64,000 bases of DNA from Paraglaciecola sp. T6c. GTDB taxonomy: Bacteria; Pseudomonadota; Gammaproteobacteria; Enterobacterales; Alteromonadaceae. Made by a program: the position numbers and the translations under genes. Shown here in pieces: positions 18,739 to 27,281 of this stretch; positions within the stretch are counted from its first letter, which is position 1, and each line of letters begins with the position of its first letter. The notes under the pieces are model-generated. The model made no database searches. It was not told the origin of the DNA and was given only the letters and a program-made list of their open reading frames with translations. The stretch spans positions 558,001 through 622,000 of the forward strand of contig NC_008228.1 of assembly GCF_000014225.1 (NCBI RefSeq), read 5' to 3'.

Positions 18739-18910
18739 AGCACGTCCATGTTAAGTCAATAGGCGGTGGACATCCTATAAAGCAACGCCATTGGGAGCAA
18801 GCCTTATAGGGGCATTTAAAGGTAGTCAATTAGTCGCATAAGGCGATGGTGACAAGTGCTTAATAAGCATGATTAAGCGACTAGATTGGCCGTAAAAAAT
18901 AGCTGCACTC

Positions 18911-18958
18911 AAGGAATTTAGCCAGTTATGAACTGTTAAAAAACTGGCTACATTCCTT
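18911..18958. terminator. Long two-part hairpin at the 3' end of the astacin gene
   Basis: Outer arms AAGGAAT/ATTCCTT enclose inner arms TAGCCAGTT/AACTGGCTA, ending exactly at the astacin stop codon. No U-tract follows immediately on the minus strand, so termination is plausible but not certain. Confidence 0.45.
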
Positions 18959-20020
18959 TTACCAGAGCATCACACCACCTTCGCCGGATGCGCCTGCGCT
19001 GTATAATCGTAAACGTAAGTAATAGCGGCGGCCGTTAATCAATCTGAGGGTTATTTTCGAATTATAATTTGTGCCGCTATCGTCATCCCCTGCTAAGTAA
19101 ATAGGCTCGCCATCGTCATCTTCGAACAGCACAATGACGGTATCCATTGTGCCGAAAGTTTGTATGTTATAGGTGCGGCTAATATTTGGCTCTATCGTAA
19201 AGTCCAACTGCTGGCCGGGAGTAATGTCGAGCTTTTGGGATAGAAAGGGCGCTAGTTCAGGCCATTGAGCAACACTATTGTCTGGGTAAAACTTAAGCGC
19301 TTCTTGTATGTCCATTTCTGACAACCCAGGAGCGGGAATAAGGGGCTGTTGTTGATACTCCGCAGGGGAAAGGATCAAGCCAGCATCAAACTGATAATGC
19401 ATGATAGAATCTCGATCCCAAGGGGAACCAGTAGCATCTTGTGGTGACAATTTTCGGATAATATTGTGGTAAGTCGTTGCATCATCCCAGTAATTAGGTG
19501 AGCCCGCAAAGTTTGCATAAACGGCGTTTTCATCCCAAACAATACCTGCTTTGTGGTTTTGATGTTCGTGGGGGAAACCCATGGCGTGGCCAATTTCATG
19601 TAGCGCTGTGTCACGGCCGTAAGGAGTCGTTAGGTCCCAGCCAAAATTCATGGTTTGATCTTCGTGATTTGGCACCAGATCGATACAGTCTCTGCCCACA
19701 TATGACCACGAACTGCCAGGGGCGAACCCAATTCTAAATTCTGCTTGGGCTGAGTCACCAACCTCAATAAAATCTAGGCCTATACCTAGGTTCTTCCATT
19801 CATCAAAGGCTTCTCTGACCGCTTGCAGCTGGTTGGCTTGCCCCGCTAATTGGGCTTGGTTCTGCATAAAGTAGTAGTGCAGCACGGTGTGATTGACCCA
19901 TTTTTTCTCGATATAGCGCACTAAAGATTCGCGATTCCTATCAATATTCGGGTCTAGTTTACGGGGTTCTACCAAGGGTAAGTTACAGATACTGGGGGCA
20001 CTATGCTCACATGTTTTCAT
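18959..20020 (-). CDS. Astacin-like (M12A) zinc metalloprotease with C-terminal beta domain
   Basis: 353 residues from the ATG at 20020, which has AAGGA eight bases upstream; an upstream in-frame start at 20050 is less likely. The zinc motif HEIGHAMGFPHEH gives H141, E142, H145, H151 and the astacin-specific E152, and the Met-turn SIMHY is at 205-209. The region from ~260 (DITPGQQLDFTIE to the end) looks like a PPC-type pre-peptidase C-terminal beta-sandwich, with Asp-rich DDDSGTNYNS. No signal peptide or propeptide is visible, which is odd for a secreted family: the N terminus is MKTCEHSAPS. Alternatives are non-classical export or cytoplasmic confinement. Confidence 0.85.
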   Translation of the reverse strand: MKTCEHSAPSICNLPLVEPRKLDPNIDRNRESLVRYIEKKWVNHTVLHYYFMQNQAQLAGQANQLQAVREAFDEWKNLGIGLDFIEVGDSAQAEFRIGFAPGSSWSYVGRDCIDLVPNHEDQTMNFGWDLTTPYGRDTALHEIGHAMGFPHEHQNHKAGIVWDENAVYANFAGSPNYWDDATTYHNIIRKLSPQDATGSPWDRDSIMHYQFDAGLILSPAEYQQQPLIPAPGLSEMDIQEALKFYPDNSVAQWPELAPFLSQKLDITPGQQLDFTIEPNISRTYNIQTFGTMDTVIVLFEDDDGEPIYLAGDDDSGTNYNSKITLRLINGRRYYLRLRLYSAGASGEGGVMLW

Positions 20021-20324
20021 GTTCAAATCCTTCTGGAAAAGAAACAGCACACAGGCCGACGCGATAACGCAGAGCTAATAGCGAGTAGGTTAAACGCGTC
20101 GTGTATGCAAGAAACGCACTGTTTCACACTAGGTTTAGGCGGGTATTTCGAAACTGCGCAAACGCCAGTCTATGCGCTTACTCATGCTTGTAAGCGTACA
20201 ATAATACCCTAGAACATTGCGTCAAAACCTTCCATTAATTTAACTCAATTTAAGCGTTATTTGATAAGCCTACCTTAGACGCTGTTGGTCTCATATCTGC
20301 GCCAATGTGATCGAAACGATTAAA
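20021..20324. other. Intergenic region upstream of the astacin gene
   Basis: 304 bp between the Lrp-type regulator's 3' end and the astacin start. No gene and no recognisable promoter or operator. A GGTCTCAT stretch near 20287 matches only half of the acetate-operon element and is not called. Confidence 0.5.
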
Positions 20325-20777
20325 CTAGGTGCGCTGGTCTTTTGGCGAGTCCATAACAACATGAGTAGTGATCGTGCTGACTTGAGGCAAAGTGCCCAGA
20401 ATATCAGTGTGGAAAGATTTGTAGGTTTTCAAATTGGTTGTTTCTACGCGCAAAATGTATTCGAAAGAGCCTGTGACGTTATGGCACTCTTTTACCTCGT
20501 CAGCGCTTGCGATCGCCTGCTCAAAAGCATCTTGTGAGCCCTTGGTATGTTTTCCCAAGCCAACCGTAACGTACGCAATAAACCCGTTACCGAGTAGTTC
20601 GCTGTCTAAAATAGCGCGATAGCCTTTAATCACACCGCTATTTTCGAGTTCTTGCACGCGGCGCAAACACGCCGAGGCAGATAGGCCAATTTTGTCAGCA
20701 AGCTCTGTATTGGCGATCCTCCCTTGCTGGCTAAGTTCATGCAATATTCTTTCGTTATACTTGTCTTTTAGATTCAT
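20325..20777 (-). CDS. Lrp/AsnC family transcriptional regulator
   Basis: A 150-residue feast/famine regulator. The N-terminal winged helix-turn-helix (about 5-65, LSQQGRIANTELADKIGLSASACLRRVQELE) is followed by a RAM/AsnC effector domain (~70-145, with the conserved VTGSFEYILRVET). It is divergent from a LysE-type exporter gene with about 117 bp between starts. That is the standard arrangement of an Lrp-type sensor that binds an amino acid and controls its efflux. The regulator is most likely the switch for the adjacent exporter, but the amino acid cannot be told. Confidence 0.9.
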   Translation of the reverse strand: MNLKDKYNERILHELSQQGRIANTELADKIGLSASACLRRVQELENSGVIKGYRAILDSELLGNGFIAYVTVGLGKHTKGSQDAFEQAIASADEVKECHNVTGSFEYILRVETTNLKTYKSFHTDILGTLPQVSTITTHVVMDSPKDQRT

Positions 20778-20894
20778 TTGTTGTGCTCTTGCATGGTTTT
20801 CCGCTGTTTATAGCGCAGTAATTTCAATCATAGCTCTTTATAATTGCATACTTCGCTTCTCGGTAAAACCACCTCTAACAGGGATCAACATTCA

Positions 20895-21488
20895 ATGACG
20901 TTTGACATTCTCACCGCGCTTATGCTGTTTGCACTTGTGTCTTCAATTACACCTGGGCCGAACAACTTAATGTTGATGGCATCAGGCGCCAACTATGGTG
21001 TTAAGCGTTCACTGCCGCATATGTTCGGTGTGTCACTGGGATTTACCTTAATGGTGGCGCTGGTGGGGTTAGGGATCATGCAAATATTTGATATGTTTCC
21101 TGTTACCTACCAAATTTTAAAAGTGTTGAGTGTCACTTATTTACTCTACTTGGCCTATAAAATTGCCACGGCTTCAAACGCTAAACAGAGCAATACAACT
21201 GATGCAAAGCCGATGACCTTTTTTCAAGCGGTGATGTTTCAGTGGGTGAACCCCAAAGCGTGGACGATGGCATTAACGGCTATTAGCGTCTATGCACCCT
21301 CGAAAAGTGTGTTAGCTGTGGTGATGGTTTCAGGTGTTTTTGGTGCGGTGAATTTCCCCTGCATTAGTGGCTGGACAATTTTAGGCCAAAAAATACAAGT
21401 CTTTTTAACGGATAACAAGCGCCTTAGGGCGTTCAACTTCACCATGGCAGGGCTGTTGGTGTTATCTCTTTATCCTGTGTTTTTATAA
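20895..21488 (+). CDS. LysE/RhtB family amino-acid exporter
   Basis: A 197-residue inner-membrane protein with about six helices. The N-terminal family signature ITPGPNNLMLMASGANYG is followed by MFGVSLGF, and a conserved QWVNPKAW sits mid-protein. The ATG at 20895 is preferred over an upstream extension to 20844 because homologues start just before the first helix (MTFDILTALMLF). It is divergent from the Lrp-type regulator that probably controls it. Members export lysine, homoserine, threonine or related compounds, and specificity is not evident here. Confidence 0.88.
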   Translation: MTFDILTALMLFALVSSITPGPNNLMLMASGANYGVKRSLPHMFGVSLGFTLMVALVGLGIMQIFDMFPVTYQILKVLSVTYLLYLAYKIATASNAKQSNTTDAKPMTFFQAVMFQWVNPKAWTMALTAISVYAPSKSVLAVVMVSGVFGAVNFPCISGWTILGQKIQVFLTDNKRLRAFNFTMAGLLVLSLYPVFL

Positions 21489-21604
21489 TCATGGCTAATA
21501 CAGAGTCACGCCAATTCCCGTAAATAATAACCACTGAATGAGGGGAATGATTTATTGGAATGGGTGAGGGTATTGATTCGCACTAGCCAAAATCATGCTA
21601 GAGA

Positions 21605-22027
21605 TTAGTCTCGGGTCAACACTTCGAGTAATTCAATTTCGAACGTCAAGTCGGAATTGGGCGGGATCATGTTGCCTATTTGACGTTCACCATAGGCAAG
21701 AGCTGCAGGTACCCAAAGCTTACGTTTTCCGCCTTCTTTCATACCTTTCAAGCCGAGTACCCAACCTTGTATCACACGTTTATTGCTTAACACTACCTGA
21801 AAAGGTGCGTTGTTTTTATGGGATGAGTCGAACTCGGTGTCATCTTCCAAGAAGCCGCGATAATGCGCCGTGATAAGCGCACCGCGCTCGGCTGCCTTTC
21901 CACTACCTTCGACCAAATCTTCAATTTTTACATCCTGTTGCACGTTTATGACTCGCTCTATATGAAATAAGTGGGATTTTAAAAGACCGGCGTCAGTGAA
22001 ATAATCAATCGCCAGTTTAGTCATCAA
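21605..22027 (-). CDS. FKBP-type peptidyl-prolyl cis-trans isomerase
   Basis: A 140-residue protein. An N-terminal extension of about 30 residues precedes a complete FKBP domain: GALITAHYRGFLEDDTEFDSS, VIQGWVLGLKGMKEGGKRKLWVPAALAYGE and the closing DLTFEIELLEV. The active-site W in QGWVLG and the Y in LAYGE are kept. There is no signal peptide, so it is probably cytoplasmic. The extension is unlike the usual FkpA/FklB leader, and the true start could be internal. It is followed on the same strand by a separate secreted-protein gene with a hairpin between the two. Confidence 0.87.
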   Translation of the reverse strand: MMTKLAIDYFTDAGLLKSHLFHIERVINVQQDVKIEDLVEGSGKAAERGALITAHYRGFLEDDTEFDSSHKNNAPFQVVLSNKRVIQGWVLGLKGMKEGGKRKLWVPAALAYGERQIGNMIPPNSDLTFEIELLEVLTRD

Positions 22028-22058
22028 TAATAAAGGGAAAATGGATGTAAAAGAAGGG

Positions 22059-22088
22059 GGCTAGCAAGCGTGCCCAGCTTCACTAGCC
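22059..22088 (-). terminator. Probable terminator after the 22126-22581 gene
   Basis: Read leftward: GGCTAG/CTAGCC arms with inner AAGC/GCTT pairing and a C/T-rich CCCTTCTTTT tail. The stem has a small bulge and the tail is imperfect. Confidence 0.45.
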
Positions 22089-22125
22089 ATAACAAGTTAT
22101 TCACTTCAGATTAGTTGCTGGTGGA

Positions 22126-22581
22126 TTACTTAAGATCTAACTCCTGATATTGGCTGGAACTGAGCGTTTTACGCATGGTTTCTCGCTCACCAAACTCTTT
22201 ATCTGCTTTGCGCTCATTGGTTGACATCATTTCGTCCACTTTCTTTTGAAACGCTTCGTACTCTGCTGTCTTGATATAGTCTTTATATTCAACAACTAAA
22301 ATAAGGTCAGGTTCACCTTCTCGGGCATGGTTGTTTGCTAGCACGTGATAATCCACCACATGGCCTTCTTTTTTAGCGAACTCGTAAACATCCTTCCAAC
22401 TTCCCGCTAAATGATCCATATAGTTTTCAAATTGCCCCGGCAAAATTCTGATGCCATGGGCTTCCCATACGGTTCCATATGAGTAGCTAGATTCTTGGGC
22501 AATTGCTGTAGTTGAAATACCAAACGCCAACATGCTGCTTATCAACATGCGAGTAAATACTGCCATCTTTATATTATTCAT
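22126..22581 (-). CDS. Hypothetical periplasmic protein
   Basis: A 151-residue protein from the ATG at 22581, which is preceded by AAGGAC. A signal peptide (MNNIKMAVFTRML..., cleavage likely after AIA near residue 26) precedes a small alpha/beta domain containing GTVWEAHGIRILPGQFENYMDHLAGSWKDV and LILVVEYKDYIKTAEYEAFQ. The size and pattern resemble a dimeric alpha+beta barrel (ABM/EthD-like) fold, but I cannot name a family. The C terminus is charged (ERKADKEFGERETMRKTL). Single gene; no context clue. Confidence 0.6.
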   Translation of the reverse strand: MNNIKMAVFTRMLISSMLAFGISTTAIAQESSYSYGTVWEAHGIRILPGQFENYMDHLAGSWKDVYEFAKKEGHVVDYHVLANNHAREGEPDLILVVEYKDYIKTAEYEAFQKKVDEMMSTNERKADKEFGERETMRKTLSSSQYQELDLK

Positions 22582-22889
22582 ATTGTTTGTCCTTTTTAAT
22601 ATCACCTCACCCTGAGGTGACTTGGTATTAACGTTCGCCGAAAAGACGCAAGCGAATCAGTTAACGAGTTGGCGCTTAAAATCAGAGTACCGTTCACAAG
22701 AGGAGGAATACAGTGAGGCTATATTTGCTGCTCAAACAACATTCAGCGGTATAAATGATATGTCGCGCTTCAAAAAAGTTTACGCGCCATTGTATTTTTA
22801 GGGAAAAATTGAGCTGTTTTTGAGCAACTTTTGAGAAGATGGGGAGCTACCACGCAAGTCCCTTGGTAGGCTTATTGCTTCACGATTGG
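22582..22889. other. Intergenic region without recognised features
   Basis: 308 bp between two leftward genes. It should contain the promoter of the 22126-22581 gene. No repeat, RNA gene or clear terminator was seen. Confidence 0.5.
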
Positions 22890-23420
22890 TTATGTATTTT
22901 GCGGTAACACGCAGGCTGCTATGACTTTCTGGTTATAGATCACCGCGTAGTCATGTGCTTTTGAACGCAATGATGTTTGCTCACCGACGCGCAGCGTATC
23001 TCCAGTGCCTTTTAAGGTACGATAGCCACAATGTTGCTGAATTTGAGCCAGAGGATGCAGGGCTAAATCAACACCAGGTATGGATATAGCGCGCCCTGCG
23101 AAAGCTAATAATCGTAGATCGCCATTGCGAATGGCCTGCTTGGCATCATTGAGCGGATCTGCATCTGTTACCCAACTCAGGGGATGTACATTCATTTTCG
23201 CATTACTCAGGCTTGAAGGAGACTGGGGTTGAGCTGTTGATACGCCAGATGCATTCTTGCCTTCGATGTTGGCTGCGGGCGGAACCTGGCTGGGTGCATG
23301 CCCAGCTTGGCTACTTTCCGGCGTATCAGCACTGCCGAAACAAGCGCAAGCAGTGAGGTTTGTCAGCCCAATCAACATGATAGGGCCAAGCACTGATAGG
23401 CGTTTAATTAACAAGCGCAT
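22890..23420 (-). CDS. Hypothetical lipoprotein overlapping the metalloprotease gene
   Basis: A 176-residue protein with a type II signal peptide and lipobox LTAC (Cys near residue 25), then a Ser/Pro/Ala-rich linker (about 35-75) and a compact C-terminal domain (HPLSWVTDADPLNDAKQAIR, then a two-cysteine segment with QHCGYRTL and AACVLPQNT). Family not recognised. The start lies inside the end of the protease gene, with a 13-bp overlap in a different frame. The two are therefore translationally coupled, and a partner role (anchoring, inhibitor or chaperone of the protease) is a fair but untested inference. Confidence 0.65.
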   Translation of the reverse strand: MRLLIKRLSVLGPIMLIGLTNLTACACFGSADTPESSQAGHAPSQVPPAANIEGKNASGVSTAQPQSPSSLSNAKMNVHPLSWVTDADPLNDAKQAIRNGDLRLLAFAGRAISIPGVDLALHPLAQIQQHCGYRTLKGTGDTLRVGEQTSLRSKAHDYAVIYNQKVIAACVLPQNT

Positions 23421-26083
23421 TTTGCTGACTTACGTGAACGCCTGCCTATGAACATCATCACGCTCACTAAACCAAGCCACAGGTAACTAAACGAGCCACC
23501 GCCACCAGAACTACTGCCAGTCGTTGGCGCAGTAGTCGTAGGCGTTGCTGTAACCGTTATCGTCAGGGTTGCACTGTCGGTGGCAATGCCATCACTTACA
23601 ATGTAAGTCAGGCTTTCATTGCCCGAAAACCCACTAGCTGGTTGATAACGTACTTGGTTGCCACTGATGCTAACAGTCCCTGAGCCAGTGTAATTTATGT
23701 CGCTGATACTGAGGTTGTCGCCGTCAATATCCGTATCATTATTTAGCACACTGATAAGCGCAGCTGCGCTATCCTGCTCAACGGTTTGGCTGTCGTCACT
23801 TGCCTGTGGGGCATCATTGACTGGGGCAACATTCACGACCAATGGGAAAGCACTTGAGTCTTCGATACCATCATTGACCGTGATCGAGACTGACAGCTCG
23901 CCGCTAAAGTTCGCATCAGGTACTAGGGTTACACCATCTTCGATGCTGTAATTACTGCCTGCTTGCAATGCTAAGGTGAAGTTATCTGGGTAGCTAGAGT
24001 CTGGGTCCGTGACTTGTAAGTCAGTTAGCGTCAGGGTAAGTGTGTCGTCTTCATTGAGACTTAATACAGACTGACCATCAATGACAGGGGCGACATTTGA
24101 GGCTCCTTGGGTAATCGCAAAGTTGGCAGGGTTTACAGCGTAAAAGACGTTGTCGGCACAACTGACTTTTATACGTGCGTTGGTGGTGTTGGTGTTTGGT
24201 GAAAATACCACTTGTTCGCCATCATTGGGGGTGTCGCTTATAAGAATACTGTCGAAAGTATTATCACCGTCTAAATCTGCTGTGATGTCTACCGAGGGGC
24301 AACTTATCGGTGCATTTTGTGTACTGGCGGTATTCCAGGCAATGGTTTGAGCTGCATTACCTTGCCAAACACTGGTCGCTGTGGGTTGAGTGACCGCAAA
24401 TGCGGTGCCCGTATTTGTGACACTCAGCATAATGTCAGCAGTGTCTACGCCGCCTCTATTGTCTTTTACCGTAACGCGAAAGTTTAGTTCTCGATCGGTT
24501 GTAGGGTAAGCCTCACCAAAACTAACGGTATTCTCTAACACATCCTCTAAAGCAGGGAAATAACGATAGCTCTCACTGACTGCAGAGTACGAGCGAAACA
24601 GTGGATTCGCGCCATTATCGCTGCGCATGTCGCTGGCGGTTGTCGTTCCACCCGTGTCGCCACCGGCATCAATTTGCTCCCAGGTATAGGTTAGTGTTTC
24701 ATCATCAGTTGCTTGTGCATCGAGTAAAAAAGGTGTGTTCGCTGGAATAGTGTAATTTGTTGAGGTCAAAGAGACTTGTGGCGCAGCATTGTTCAAACTG
24801 CTTGTGGTGCCACAAAGTCGGCCGCGTCCTGTCTCAACATAGTCACGTATTTGTTCTACTGAGCCCGCGTGGAAATAAGGTGAACTGGTATTTTGTAAAT
24901 TCTGAGTGCCGCATATACCTGCGTAGGACATAATTGTAGAGCCACTGCCCGGTTCAAATGCGCTCGAACTACTGCGCTGTTCTTCGTCACAGGAGTCAAA
25001 ATCTTGTGCGTTAAAAGAGTGTTCCGCATCCAGTTGGTGGCCCAATTCATGGATCACCAAATCAATATAGAAGCGCTCCCCTTGGGGAGAAGTATTGCCT
25101 GTATATCCTCTGGCTTTGTGAGTACTCAAACATACTACGCCAACGAACGCTAGTCCGCCTGGATTAGTGGCAAGTAAATGCCCTATATCGTAATTGCTAG
25201 AGCCTACAGCATCATCAATGACTTGTTGATTGGTGTCTAAATCTTCGTTTGCATCACTGTTGGTAAAGGGGTCAGTAGCGGCATCTGTATAAATAATATC
25301 TTCGTTATCAATCAACTCAAATTGTATGGCAGTATCCACCAGTAAAATCTGATTCACTCGGTTGACCAAAGTGATCATTTCTGCCACTGCGTCGGCTTTT
25401 GTTCCACCTACTGCTTGAGTGTATTCACCGGTTGCACTGAGGGCTAAACGGTAGGTGGTTAGGGTGTCGCCTGTGGTTTTCTGAGCGGTGATTAAATCGG
25501 TGTTGGTTTCTTCCTGCGCTGAAAGGGTGCCAATTGAATCATCCATACCTTGTGGTAGCAGGCTTTTGCCGTCAGAGTCGAGGTAATAATAGCTAACATA
25601 TTGTTCATCGTTTTTTTCGTAAACTGGGCTTAATAACGCCCACTGACCATTTTGACGAAATATACCCGTCAGCCCTTTATGAGTCAGGCTGAAACGGCCA
25701 ACATTTTGCGGAGCATTCACTTGCACCGCATCGTATGACATAAACTGAGGGTAGCGTGCAGCTAAATCGTCTGACATCACGCGAGAAGGCGTGAGTGTAA
25801 AGTCAGCGTAGCTGCCATCCGGCAAGGGCAGAGCTAAGGTGATAGCGGCGGTTTTATCTGAGAAACGTTGTTGCAATGAGTCGCTGGCAAGGGACTGATA
25901 GTTACCTTTAACGACGGCAACTTTTGGCGCGGTGTCCTCAGCGCTAAATTTAGCTTGGGCTGAAGCTACCCACAATGATTCAGCACTAGCAGTGCCTGCG
26001 CTAAGTGCACCGATGCCAGAGGCGGCGATAAGTAACATACGTTGGGCAAATTTACTGAAATTGTATTTGTTTACTACCTGCAT
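23408..26083 (-). CDS. Large secreted zinc metalloprotease with Ig-like repeats and GlyGly-CTERM tail
   Basis: 891 residues. A signal peptide (cleavage after ASA near residue 34) is followed by a propeptide-like region to ~205 and a zincin domain with HELGHQLDAEHSF (H345, E346, H349, H355), the HExxHxxxxxH pattern of reprolysin-like M12 peptidases. Beta-sandwich modules follow from ~440, including two cadherin/Big-like repeats (VAPVIDGQSVLSLNEDDT and APQASDDSQTVEQDS). The C terminus has a Gly/Ser run (SSSGGGGSFS), a membrane segment and a basic tail (GRRSRKSAK), which is the GlyGly-CTERM signature of type II-secreted proteins trimmed by rhombosortase. Substrate unknown. Confidence 0.85.
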   Translation of the reverse strand: MQVVNKYNFSKFAQRMLLIAASGIGALSAGTASAESLWVASAQAKFSAEDTAPKVAVVKGNYQSLASDSLQQRFSDKTAAITLALPLPDGSYADFTLTPSRVMSDDLAARYPQFMSYDAVQVNAPQNVGRFSLTHKGLTGIFRQNGQWALLSPVYEKNDEQYVSYYYLDSDGKSLLPQGMDDSIGTLSAQEETNTDLITAQKTTGDTLTTYRLALSATGEYTQAVGGTKADAVAEMITLVNRVNQILLVDTAIQFELIDNEDIIYTDAATDPFTNSDANEDLDTNQQVIDDAVGSSNYDIGHLLATNPGGLAFVGVVCLSTHKARGYTGNTSPQGERFYIDLVIHELGHQLDAEHSFNAQDFDSCDEEQRSSSSAFEPGSGSTIMSYAGICGTQNLQNTSSPYFHAGSVEQIRDYVETGRGRLCGTTSSLNNAAPQVSLTSTNYTIPANTPFLLDAQATDDETLTYTWEQIDAGGDTGGTTTASDMRSDNGANPLFRSYSAVSESYRYFPALEDVLENTVSFGEAYPTTDRELNFRVTVKDNRGGVDTADIMLSVTNTGTAFAVTQPTATSVWQGNAAQTIAWNTASTQNAPISCPSVDITADLDGDNTFDSILISDTPNDGEQVVFSPNTNTTNARIKVSCADNVFYAVNPANFAITQGASNVAPVIDGQSVLSLNEDDTLTLTLTDLQVTDPDSSYPDNFTLALQAGSNYSIEDGVTLVPDANFSGELSVSITVNDGIEDSSAFPLVVNVAPVNDAPQASDDSQTVEQDSAAALISVLNNDTDIDGDNLSISDINYTGSGTVSISGNQVRYQPASGFSGNESLTYIVSDGIATDSATLTITVTATPTTTAPTTGSSSGGGGSFSYLWLGLVSVMMFIGRRSRKSAKCAC

Positions 26084-26380
26084 AAAACAACCTTGAACAA
26101 TTGACTGCTTTCGGGAAGCGTCCCGATTAAGCTAAGCGGCCAGCTTAAAATTAAAGAACAGTCTGATCCTTGCTTGTTCTACTTCACTTGATACCGACCC
26201 AACAAAAAGGTTAAGCCTGAACAGTTACACGAGCCTTATTCTAGTGATAAATCGTGAAACTTGTATCACAAATCTTGAGTTTTACTGGCTGAACAGAGTA
26301 TGAATTAGCAAATAGCGTATTTTACCAACACGGGAATCAGGTAGAATATCCCTATTCTATCGACCCGAGCAATAAAGCTT

Positions 26381-26527
26381 ATGCCAACAACAAAGCGTGA
26401 TGCGCGACCGACAATAGTCACCTTGTTCAGCATGTTAAAAACAGATTGTCCAAAATGTATGCGCATGCGCTATATCATTCTGTGGGGCATACTCATGGCA
26501 GTGATGTACTTCTGGTTTTGGGGTTAA
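26381..26527 (+). CDS. 48-residue membrane protein with CPxC motif
   Basis: A small frame running ATG 26381 to TAA 26525-26527. It encodes a basic N terminus (MPTTKRDARPT), a Cys-Pro-Lys-Cys pair (C23, C26), a basic MRMR and one strongly hydrophobic helix with aromatic end (YIILWGILMA...WFWG). Topology suggests a single-span protein with the cysteine pair near the membrane, possibly metal- or redox-active. It ends 13 bp before the DUF2982 gene on the same strand, so the two probably form an operon. Coding is supported by layout and composition only. I know no named family. Confidence 0.6.
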   Translation: MPTTKRDARPTIVTLFSMLKTDCPKCMRMRYIILWGILMAVMYFWFWG

Positions 26528-26540
26528 ATAAAGGAACAAA

Positions 26541-27221
26541 ATGCAAGATGTAATACAGATCCGCGCTTCTGCGAAACGTAATGTTCTCACCACCAGTTTG
26601 TTCGGTGTTACGGGTATTTTTGTGGCTGCAGGTATTTTCGCTTGGCTGCCCGAGGCATTCTTTTTGGCCGGAGTGTTTGTGACGAGTGCTTCAATAGTGG
26701 CACTGTTGATTGCTTGGTTTAAATTTCGTGAGCCTATTTTCAGCTTAGAATTATCCCATGATTCTATTTGTTACCAGCATCGAAAAGGACAATGGCATGT
26801 GAGTTGGCACAATATCCAACGTATTGACGTCCCTCGCGCGCATCGAGACTTAGCACTTGAAGATTTGAGCTTGGTGGGCATAAAACTTAAAGACTATCGG
26901 CCCTTTTTAACCACAACACCGATCAAGTTGATGATTCATTTGTTGATGGAACAGCGTTCTCTGCTGTTATTAGGGGATAAAGCTGACAGTGCCTCAGGAC
27001 TGAGTTTCAGTGCTAACCTAGTAGAAGATGATAAACATAAGTTACCCGATGGAACTGTGCTTACTGGCACACAGGCCATGCTAGCTAACCGAATGACAAA
27101 GTTGCGTGAACGATTAGGTTACGACTTGTATATCAACGTGTCTGAGCTTGACCGCAGTGAGCAAGAGTTCGTTACGCTATTGCGTGAGTGCCAGGAGTTT
27201 GTGCAGAACCAACAGAAATAA
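26541..27221 (+). CDS. DUF2982-family membrane protein
   Basis: 226 residues with two adjacent membrane helices near the N terminus (about 17-38 and 40-62), then a cytoplasmic domain. The sequence FSLELSHDSICYQHRKGQWHVSWHNIQRIDVPR and the later KLRERLGYDLYINVSELDRSE match what I remember of DUF2982, a family confined to Alteromonadales and relatives. The first part of the soluble region looks PH-like (a bacterial PH-type beta sandwich). Function unknown. AAAGGA precedes the ATG at 26541. It follows the 48-residue membrane protein gene. Confidence 0.65.
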   Translation: MQDVIQIRASAKRNVLTTSLFGVTGIFVAAGIFAWLPEAFFLAGVFVTSASIVALLIAWFKFREPIFSLELSHDSICYQHRKGQWHVSWHNIQRIDVPRAHRDLALEDLSLVGIKLKDYRPFLTTTPIKLMIHLLMEQRSLLLLGDKADSASGLSFSANLVEDDKHKLPDGTVLTGTQAMLANRMTKLRERLGYDLYINVSELDRSEQEFVTLLRECQEFVQNQQK

Positions 27222-27251
27222 TCTGCTTAGTATTGGCTAACATCTTGACGT

Positions 27252-27281
27252 CATCAGGGGGGAAATGACTAGTCCCTGATG
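27252..27281. terminator. Hairpin between convergent DUF2982 and hybrid-kinase genes
   Basis: CATCAGGG/CCCTGATG arms straddle the stop codon of the kinase gene. Tails are only weakly T-rich, so a bidirectional terminator is possible, not certain. Confidence 0.4.

Noticed and set aside
20286-20295. TTGGTCTCAT, matching one half of the acetate-regulon element
   Set aside because: The other half (TAAGACC) is missing, and the site lies between an Lrp gene and a protease gene with no acetate link. Most likely chance.
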